From Ignavibacteria bacterium UBA6906 (GTDB taxonomy: Bacteria > Bacteroidota > Ignavibacteria > UBA10030 > UBA6906), in NCBI GenBank assembly GCA_002451155.1, contig DKBG01000297.1:1-11529 (forward strand): 11,529 bases of DNA, read 5' to 3'. Under the pieces are notes generated by a model. It was not told the DNA's origin, searched no databases, and saw only the letters and a list, made by a program, of their open reading frames with translations. The position numbers and the translations under genes are program-made. How positions within the stretch are numbered: position 1 is the stretch's first letter; every line of letters starts with the position of its first letter. Positions 5,855 to 11,529 of the stretch are shown piece by piece.

Positions 5855-7912
5855 ATGTCTCATACGTCTCCGATGCATACTGTTGCTGCTGAGAGACTCC
5901 TCCAGTTTCTGCAGCACGTGGTGGGCAGGCCACTCGTACTCGGCATAGTGCTGGCACAGTCCAGTGTCTTCTCTTTATGCTCCGGTCAACCTGCAGGAGT
6001 CTCTGTTCCTTCCCAAAAATGGGTTGGTACCTGGAGTACGGCACCACAGCTTGTGGAACCCAGCAATATGCCTCCTTCGCCGGGTTTGACCAACAATTCT
6101 TTGCGACAGATTGTCCGGGTCTCGATCGGTGGGGACACGGTGCGCGCAACATTCTCCAATGAATTCAGTGCGGGTCCCGTTACTATGAAATCCGTTCAAA
6201 TTGCGGTATCCAACGGAGGCGGCGCGATCAGCGTATCCACAAATAGAGAATTGAGATTTGACGGGAACACCGAGGTTACCATGAATGCAGGTGCTCTGGT
6301 CACGTCGGATCCGATTGCGTTTCATTTGACACCAAGGATGGACGTGGCGATCACGATCTACTACGGCCAAACATCAACCACGGTGACCGGACATCCCGGA
6401 TCTCGCACGACGTCGTACATTATAGCCGGAAACACGTCAACGACGACCGATTTCACGGGTGCTATCCCCACAGATCATTGGTACAACATCAATGCGATTG
6501 ATGTCCTGGCACCGTCGACTGCAGCGTGCGTCGCAATTCTCGGGAATTCGATTACCGACGGACGAGGTTCAACAACAAACATGCAGAATCGATGGACGGA
6601 TATACTTTCCGAATGTCTTCTGAAGGACTCAACGACACGGCACATAGGCGTTCTCAATATGGGTATTGGAGGGAATTGCGTGCTTTCTGGTGGTCTCGGC
6701 CCGACCGGAGTAAGCCGATTTGACCGAGACATTCTCAATCACCAGGGGGTGCGGTGGGCTATCGTGTTTGAAGGAGTGAATGATATTGGCAGGGTCAGCT
6801 CTGCCGCATCTGCAACTGCGACTGCAAATGACCTCATTGCAGCCTACACGCAGATGATCATGAAAGCTCATACGAAGAACATCAGGATCTACGGTGGCAC
6901 TATCCTGCCGTTTAACGGGAGTTCCTACTATAATCAATACAGTGAACTCTGCCGTATTACCGTCAACCAATGGATTCGTACCGAAGGCAATTATGACGGG
7001 TTTATAGATTTCGACAAGGTGTTGCGAAATCCGCAGGATACGACACGGCTTGTGTCAACTTATCAAAATGATGGGCTACACCCTGATGCACCTGGATACA
7101 AAACGATGGGTGAATCTATTGATCTAAGGTTGTTTGCCGGCTCAGATACAGTGTTCCAGCAGGTAACGGGAATAGAGTCGTTGTGGTTTGAAGCTGAACG
7201 TTTTCCGACGACTGACAGCAGGTTTCAAATCGTGCGTGATGCTGCAGCGTCGAATGGAAGATACATAACGGTTCAGGCTGGTGTACAATCCCTTTCAACC
7301 GCTCCCACCGACAGCCAGGGGGTAATCACGATTCCTTTTGCAGTGGCGAAAGATTCGACCTACTACGTATTTGCCCGTTTGAACTGTCCAACGTACGATG
7401 ACGACTCATTTTGGGCGACGGTGGACGATAGCCCGTTTGTGAGTCATAACGGATTAAGGACGAGCGGATGGGAGTGGGTGAATGTGACCAGTTATCTCCT
7501 GACAAAGGGGAGGCATACCCTCACTATAGGGTATCGCGAAGATGGAGCCTGTCTTGATAAGCTATGCATAACCAATTACGCAGTTCCCCCAACGGGAATG
7601 GGCGAAGCAGATCCGACAATCGTCGGGGTTGATTCTCGAGAGGCAATTGACGGTTATGCATTAGGACAGAATTATCCCAATCCGTTCAATCCGGCTACGA
7701 GAATTTCGTTTAAGGTTCCGACTCGATCGTTTGTGTCATTGAGAGTATTTGATGGCCTGGGCAGGGAAGTGGGGAATCTTCTGAATGAGATGCGTGAAGC
7801 GGGGAGGCATTCTGTCAACTTCGACGCCTCTGAACTCTCGAGCGGGATGTATATCTACAAGCTTACATCGGGAGGGTTCACTCAAGCGAAAAAGATGATC
7901 ATGGTAAAGTAA
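5855..7912 (+). CDS. SGNH/GDSL esterase with beta-sandwich, CBM-like domain and T9SS sorting tail
   Basis: A 685-residue secreted hydrolase, probably an acetyl- or acyl-esterase on polysaccharide. An N-terminal signal region (about 15-45) precedes a beta-rich domain (53-218, WVGTWSTAP, then NNSLRQIVRVS) often found before SGNH domains. The catalytic domain (about 224-428) shows G230-N-S232-I-T-D-G (a GNSI form of the GDSL block), G270-I-G-G-N, G307-V-N309-D and D406-G-L-H409-P, which gives a Ser232/Asp406/His409 triad with N309 as an oxyanion residue. Residues 440-578 (starting WFEAERF, with DDDSFWATVDD and LDKLCITN) form a beta-rich domain resembling galactose-binding/CBM modules. The sorting domain is at 600-685. 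GGAGAG at 5840-5845 is nine bases before the ATG, and the gene starts 25 bases after the esterase stop, so the two are very likely co-transcribed. An ATG at 5873 is an alternative start. Substrate not determined. Confidence 0.85.
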   Translation: MSHTSPMHTVAAERLLQFLQHVVGRPLVLGIVLAQSSVFSLCSGQPAGVSVPSQKWVGTWSTAPQLVEPSNMPPSPGLTNNSLRQIVRVSIGGDTVRATFSNEFSAGPVTMKSVQIAVSNGGGAISVSTNRELRFDGNTEVTMNAGALVTSDPIAFHLTPRMDVAITIYYGQTSTTVTGHPGSRTTSYIIAGNTSTTTDFTGAIPTDHWYNINAIDVLAPSTAACVAILGNSITDGRGSTTNMQNRWTDILSECLLKDSTTRHIGVLNMGIGGNCVLSGGLGPTGVSRFDRDILNHQGVRWAIVFEGVNDIGRVSSAASATATANDLIAAYTQMIMKAHTKNIRIYGGTILPFNGSSYYNQYSELCRITVNQWIRTEGNYDGFIDFDKVLRNPQDTTRLVSTYQNDGLHPDAPGYKTMGESIDLRLFAGSDTVFQQVTGIESLWFEAERFPTTDSRFQIVRDAAASNGRYITVQAGVQSLSTAPTDSQGVITIPFAVAKDSTYYVFARLNCPTYDDDSFWATVDDSPFVSHNGLRTSGWEWVNVTSYLLTKGRHTLTIGYREDGACLDKLCITNYAVPPTGMGEADPTIVGVDSREAIDGYALGQNYPNPFNPATRISFKVPTRSFVSLRVFDGLGREVGNLLNEMREAGRHSVNFDASELSSGMYIYKLTSGGFTQAKKMIMVK

Positions 7913-8282
7913 TACGACGTCGATACTGACCAGCCCTAACGGGATGATAGGGGAGTGTGGTGCGGGAGTGAAACGCGGATTCTCATGCGGAATGGCCTGG
8001 AGAGAAACGGAGAAGCATGCGGGATGCACATTGATGCTGAACCGGGCGAATGGGGTCCCTGGGTCCGAAAGGGGTCTCATCAGGTCTTGCACATGAATAG
8101 TCAGTTTACCTTATTGAGTGGCACAGTGCGCGACAATGCCAGTCAATCTGCGTCGGCGGCTGCGACACTCTGCTAAGATCCCCGTCTTCTCTTGGCCATC
8201 GTGCGGGTCTTCGCTCCTAACGGAACGCTCGCCTTTCGCCGCAGCTTATCTGCAGGATTCCCTGTCACCGGAGGTATCAGTC
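7913..8282. other. Intergenic region without a supported gene
   Basis: I see no gene here. A short CCCTA/TAGGG hairpin at 7934-7952 lacks a T-run. The last 165 bases are open in frame with the sulfatase, but the translation has no domain-like character and the sulfatase signal peptide starts later. No promoter with good spacing was found; the best pair, TTGCAC and CTTATT around 8090-8115, matches poorly. The gap size suggests that the sulfatase is transcribed separately from the esterase pair. Confidence 0.55.
8270..8274 (+). promoter_or_regulatory. Ribosome binding site fixing the sulfatase start
   Basis: GGAGG is eight bases before the ATG at 8283, which opens directly into a lipoprotein signal peptide. 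This outweighs the in-frame ATG at 8118, which would put 55 unrelated residues ahead of it. Confidence 0.8.
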
Positions 8283-10655
8283 ATGTCCACAAAAGCATTA
8301 AGTTTGCTCTTCGCGGTTCTGGTATTGGCATCCTGCGCACCGAACGAGCGTCAGGATTCCGCCGGCGGTCCGGGCAGCATTGATCGCTCGGTTCTCCCCA
8401 TCAAAGAGCCCACCTATCCTGCGATCACGGAGCTTGACGCCAGAAACGCAACGGCTCCCCCTCGCTTCGAAGTAAAAGCCCCCGAGAAGGCGCCGAATAT
8501 TGTGATCGTCCTGATCGATGATATCGGCTTCGGACATGCAAGCGCCTTCGGGGGACCGATCAACATGCCTACATTGGAACGATTGGCTGCAAATGGCCTG
8601 AAGTACAATCGTTTTCACACAACGGCGCTCTGTTCTCCGACGCGGACGGCTTTGTTGACCGGCTATAATCACCATTCCAACAATGCCGGCGCCATCATGG
8701 AAGTCGGGACCGCTTTTCCCGGCAACACTGGGATTCGTCCACAGACCATCACGACGATCGCACAGGTTCTGCGGATGAATGGCTATAGCACGGCCGCATT
8801 CGGGAAGTATCATGAGACTCCGCCCTGGGAGGCATCGGTTTCCGGCCCGTACGACCGCTGGCCGACGGGATCAGGGTTTGACAAGTTCTACGGTTTCATC
8901 GGCGGGGAAACCAATCAGTGGCATCCGATGGTGTACGACGGGACGACACGAGTGTACCCGGATGTTGAAGATCCCAACTATCATTTCACAACGGACATGA
9001 CCGACCACGCAATCGCCTGGATGAATACGCAGCAGTCGCTCACGCCCGACAAACCGTTCTACATGTATTTTGCCACCGGGGCGACACACGCCCCTCACCA
9101 TGCGCCGAAATCATTCATCGAAAAGTACAGAGGCAAGTTCTCGCAGGGATGGGACAGAGTGCGCGAAGAGACCCTGGCTCGGCAAAAGAAGCTGGGTGTG
9201 GTGCCACAGAACACGGTCCTGGCCCCCAAGCCCGAAGCCATCAAAGACTGGAAGGAGCTGGCCGCAGACGAGAAGAGGCTCTTCGAGCGACAGATGGAAG
9301 TGTTTGCAGGGTTTGGCGAGCACACTGACTATGAAGTTGGCAGGCTGGTTGCGGCACTCGAAGAGCGGGGAGAATTGGACAACACGCTGTTCTTCTACAT
9401 CGTTGGTGATAACGGGTCCAGCGCGGAGGGGGGGATGATCGGCATGTTCAACGAAAACACCTATTTCAACGGGGTGCAGGAAACGCTTGACATGCAGTTG
9501 GGTCTGATCGATGAGCTGGGGAGCGACCGCGCGTATAATCACTTTGCGGCGGGGTGGGCTGTGGCTGGGAACACTCCCTTCACCTGGACGAAACAGGTGG
9601 CTTCGAATTTTGGCGGAACGCGGAACCCGATGGTCGTGCATTGGCCGGCCGGAATTAAGTCAAAGAACGAGATCCGCTCTCAGTTCCATCATGTGGTTGA
9701 TATCGCTCCGACGATCTACGCTGCGGTGGGGATCCCGGCTCCCCGCATCGTTAACGGGATTGAACAGCGGCCGATCGAAGGTATTGCGATGAACTACTCC
9801 TTTGAACACGCCGATGCGGCGGAAGCCCGGACGACGCAGTATTTTGAAATGATCGGCAACCGCGCCATCTACCACGACGGATGGTTTGCTGGAACAATTC
9901 ACAAGGCCCCCTGGGAGGCGGCTCCGCGGCGACCCCTTGCTGATGATGTCTGGGAACTTTACAATGTCAATGAGGATTTCAGCCAGGCCAACAATCTTGC
10001 GGAGAGAAACCCTGAAAAGCTCGCAGAACTCAAGCAGAAGTTCATGCAAGAGGCCGTCAAATACAACGTCCTTCCTATTGATGATAGATCCATCGAGAGG
10101 TTTGATCCTGTTATCGCCGGGCGTCCGGACCTCATGAACGGTCGTACAAGACTGACATTGTACGAAGGAGCGATAGGAATCCCCGAGAACGCCTTCATCA
10201 ACGTCAAGAACACGTCCCTGGCGATCACGGCAGAGGTGGATGTTCCCCCGAATGTTTCCGGCGTAGTGATCTGTCAGGGCGGTGATTTTGGGGGGTGGAG
10301 TCTGTATATGCTGGACGGTAAGCTTGCGTATACCTACAACTGGGTGGGGCTGGAGTCATACACAATCACTTCGACCCAGAAAGTTCCACCTGGCAAGCAC
10401 ACAGTGAAATTCGACTTCGCGTATGATGGGGGTAGGGGGGGCGGTGGCACAGGCACACTGCTTCTGAACGACAAGAAGATTGGAGAGGGGAGGCTTGCGA
10501 AGACCAACAGTAACACGTTTGGCATTGATGAGTCTGCAGACGTCGGAGTGGATGAAAATACCCCGGTCACAGCAGCCTATGCAAAAAGGGAGAAATTCAC
10601 AGGCAAGATTGGTAGCGTGACGATCGAGACATTCCCCCAGAAGAAAAGGCAGTGA
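8283..10655 (+). CDS. Arylsulfatase-family lipoprotein (formylglycine-dependent)
   Basis: A 790-residue type I sulfatase that would hydrolyse sulfate esters. Residues 1-17 are a lipoprotein signal with lipobox LASC, acylated at C18, so it should be membrane-anchored in the periplasm or at the surface. Metal-site D79-D80 lie in VLIDDIGFG. C117-S-P-T-R121 followed by TALLTG is the signature in which C117 is oxidised to formylglycine by a sulfatase-maturating enzyme, not encoded here. Other expected residues are G174-K175-Y-H177, H269 in ATHAPHH, D376-N377 in GDNGSS and K437. The length and the C-terminal beta-rich, LamG-like domain (about 620-785) resemble long arylsulfatases such as mycobacterial AtsA (SulfAtlas S1_4 from memory), not the shorter heparan or carrageenan sulfatases. 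Unlike its neighbours it has no T9SS tail. It follows the esterase pair on the same strand after 370 bases, and a terminator follows it. The natural substrate is unknown; a sulfated glycan is inferred from context, but an aryl or alkyl sulfate is possible. Confidence 0.9.
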   Translation: MSTKALSLLFAVLVLASCAPNERQDSAGGPGSIDRSVLPIKEPTYPAITELDARNATAPPRFEVKAPEKAPNIVIVLIDDIGFGHASAFGGPINMPTLERLAANGLKYNRFHTTALCSPTRTALLTGYNHHSNNAGAIMEVGTAFPGNTGIRPQTITTIAQVLRMNGYSTAAFGKYHETPPWEASVSGPYDRWPTGSGFDKFYGFIGGETNQWHPMVYDGTTRVYPDVEDPNYHFTTDMTDHAIAWMNTQQSLTPDKPFYMYFATGATHAPHHAPKSFIEKYRGKFSQGWDRVREETLARQKKLGVVPQNTVLAPKPEAIKDWKELAADEKRLFERQMEVFAGFGEHTDYEVGRLVAALEERGELDNTLFFYIVGDNGSSAEGGMIGMFNENTYFNGVQETLDMQLGLIDELGSDRAYNHFAAGWAVAGNTPFTWTKQVASNFGGTRNPMVVHWPAGIKSKNEIRSQFHHVVDIAPTIYAAVGIPAPRIVNGIEQRPIEGIAMNYSFEHADAAEARTTQYFEMIGNRAIYHDGWFAGTIHKAPWEAAPRRPLADDVWELYNVNEDFSQANNLAERNPEKLAELKQKFMQEAVKYNVLPIDDRSIERFDPVIAGRPDLMNGRTRLTLYEGAIGIPENAFINVKNTSLAITAEVDVPPNVSGVVICQGGDFGGWSLYMLDGKLAYTYNWVGLESYTITSTQKVPPGKHTVKFDFAYDGGRGGGGTGTLLLNDKKIGEGRLAKTNSNTFGIDESADVGVDENTPVTAAYAKREKFTGKIGSVTIETFPQKKRQ

Positions 10656-10711
10656 CCCTTCTTTCGCAGGTGGAAGAGACGGAATAGGGACATCGCAGAA
10701 AAGTTCCAGCA

Positions 10712-10749
10712 GCCCCGGCTCCGCAAGGTGCCGGGGTCTGTCTTTCCCC
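10712..10749 (+). terminator. Intrinsic terminator after the sulfatase gene
   Basis: CCCCGGC (10713-10719) pairs with GCCGGGG (10730-10736). Inside, after a T-T mismatch, CC pairs with GG around a GCAA tetraloop (GNRA type, 10723-10726). A G-T wobble can extend the base. The T-rich run TCTGTCTTT follows. The hairpin starts 57 bases after the sulfatase stop, in the right orientation. Confidence 0.72.
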
Positions 10750-11196
10750 TTGTTACAGCCAATTTGCGCGCTGTATTGTACTGTCTGTTCAAGAATCTCC
10801 TGCCAGGAAAGGTGCCGCAGGATTGGTCGGACTGGTCGAAGGATGGGTCCGATGACTGCGAGAATCGATCAGTCGGAACCTTTGATGCTATCGGGAAGGA
10901 GGGGGGGCGGAGAATGACCACGACCTTCCAGAATGGAATAGGAGGTTTCGCATCCGGTGGACTAGCCAAGGCCGGAACTCTAAAACAATCGTAGAGAGGA
11001 GATCACCGATAGGAGAATGCTCGTGTCAAGTATGCGGCCGAAAACCCGCGAACCTAGATCGAGAACGTTTCGAACGAACAGATGATGATGCGGTAGGCCT
11101 CTGTGCCAAAACCGCGATTACCAGTCTGATGGTCGTCGATGAACACTTTCCTCTCAACTTCTATCTCAAAGAACGTGACAACCAGCCGTTTCCGTA
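10750..11196. other. Intergenic region between convergent genes, nothing identified
   Basis: After the terminator about 450 bases remain before the end of the minus-strand gene. No frame here has a ribosome binding site or recognisable protein, and no convincing terminator for the minus-strand gene was found. The only local structures are a short direct repeat (TTGGTCGG / CTGGTCGA near 10823-10839) and a TTCGAA palindrome near 11070. Confidence 0.55.
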
Positions 11197-11529
11197 CTAC
11201 TTGACCACGATCATCTTCCGGACTTGCACGAAGTTGCCCGCCGTGAGTCGGTAGAGATAGACGCCGCTTGCCAGCCCGCCTGCATCGAACTTCACCTCGT
11301 AGATTCCCAGGGCCTTCTTTTCGTTCACCAGCACCGCCACTTCGCGGCCTAGGAGATCGTAGACCGCAAGTGTCACCACTCCCGATTTGGCAGTACGAAA
11401 TCTGATATCCGTGCTCGGGTTGAAGGGGTTGGGGTAGTTCTGCCCGAGCGCATAGCTTGGTGAGGCTTCGTCCCCATGCAACACTTCCACCGAAACAGTT
11501 CCAGGATCAACGCCGGTCTCCAACCATTG
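11197..11529 (-). CDS. C-terminal end of a T9SS-secreted protein (N-terminus beyond right edge)
   Basis: Partial: the frame is open from the right edge (first codon CAA at 11529) for 110 residues to TAG at 11197-11199. A TTG at 11523 could be read as a start but is very unlikely, since the frame continues past the edge. The visible protein is mostly a T9SS type A sorting domain: QNYPNPFNP, then DLLGREVAVLVNEK, FDAGGLASGVYLYRL and terminal KMIVVK. The few residues before it (QWLETGVDPG) recall the end of the second golvesin-like domain of the left-edge gene (FQWIAELGATD), but this is too little to assign the main domain. The gene converges on the sulfatase gene. Confidence 0.85.
   Translation of the reverse strand, partial: QWLETGVDPGTVSVEVLHGDEASPSYALGQNYPNPFNPSTDIRFRTAKSGVVTLAVYDLLGREVAVLVNEKKALGIYEVKFDAGGLASGVYLYRLTAGNFVQVRKMIVVK

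Noticed and set aside
7934..7952. CCCTA/TAGGG hairpin after the SGNH esterase as a terminator
   Set aside because: Only five pairs, a nine-base loop and no T-run.
8118..8282. In-frame N-terminal extension of the sulfatase from ATG at 8118
   Set aside because: The ATG at 8283 has GGAGG at ideal spacing and opens a lipoprotein signal peptide; the extension has no domain character.
10823..10839. Short direct repeat TTGGTCGG / CTGGTCGA
   Set aside because: Two imperfect short units only; not a tandem array or CRISPR.
10577..10969. Minus-strand open frame of 130 residues over the sulfatase end and terminator
   Set aside because: It overlaps the sulfatase C-terminus and the terminator hairpin and shows no protein-like features.
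11024..11029. Minus-strand TTGACA as a -35 box
   Set aside because: No TATAAT-like element lies at 16-18 bases, and no minus-strand gene follows.
1..11529. Search for CRISPR arrays, tRNA/rRNA genes, transposases, toxin-antitoxin or defence genes
   Set aside because: None found by reading both strands; all sizeable credible frames are accounted for by the six genes listed.

Overview
The window looks like a chromosomal piece from a member of the FCB superphylum (Bacteroidota, Ignavibacteria or a relative), probably a free-living polysaccharide degrader. The main evidence is that four of the six genes end in, or run towards, a type IX secretion (T9SS) type A sorting domain of the 'QNYPNPFNP ... 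DLLGREV ... SGVYLY ... KM.VVK' kind, which is very common in Ignavibacteria and related lineages. GC is moderate by eye. The species cannot be named from this sequence.

Layout, left to right. (1) Positions 1-2566, minus strand: a large secreted modular protein cut by the left edge inside its sorting domain. It has an N-terminal domain that looks like an atypical NodB/polysaccharide-deacetylase fold, then an Ig-like stretch, two golvesin/xanthan-lyase-type binding domains and an ASH (Hydin-like) domain between them. (2) Positions 2567-2856: a divergent control region with a candidate promoter for each flanking gene and three consecutive inverted repeats. (3) Positions 2857-3300, plus: a complete dCMP/cytidine deaminase-family gene, the only housekeeping-type gene here. 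(4) Positions 3301-3723: a gap with hairpins and a promoter-like sequence. (5) Positions 3724-5829 and 5855-7912, plus: a tight two-gene unit encoding a CE15-type glucuronoyl esterase (with two FN3 domains) and an SGNH/GDSL esterase (with a further carbohydrate-binding-like domain), both tagged for T9SS. (6) Positions 7913-8282: a gap with no gene. (7) Positions 8283-10655, plus: a large arylsulfatase-type lipoprotein, followed by a good intrinsic terminator. (8) Positions 10750-11196: nothing supported. (9) Positions 11197-11529, minus: the C-terminal end of another T9SS-tagged protein, cut by the right edge.

Taken together this is an accessory-carbohydrate locus concerned with removing decorations (uronate esters, acyl esters, sulfate, perhaps N- or O-acetyl groups) from plant or algal polysaccharide. 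No glycoside hydrolase backbone enzyme and no SusC/D pair lies in the window. The esterase pair would act outside the cell or on its surface via T9SS, while the sulfatase carries a lipobox and would be membrane-anchored. The esterase pair uses the ATA isoleucine codon much more than its neighbours, which hints at a different history. No RNA gene, insertion sequence, CRISPR array or defence system was seen. I do not see a wholly new system; the most novel material is the unassigned N-terminal domain of the left-edge protein, the accessory domain of the SGNH esterase, and the inverted-repeat cluster in the divergent control region.
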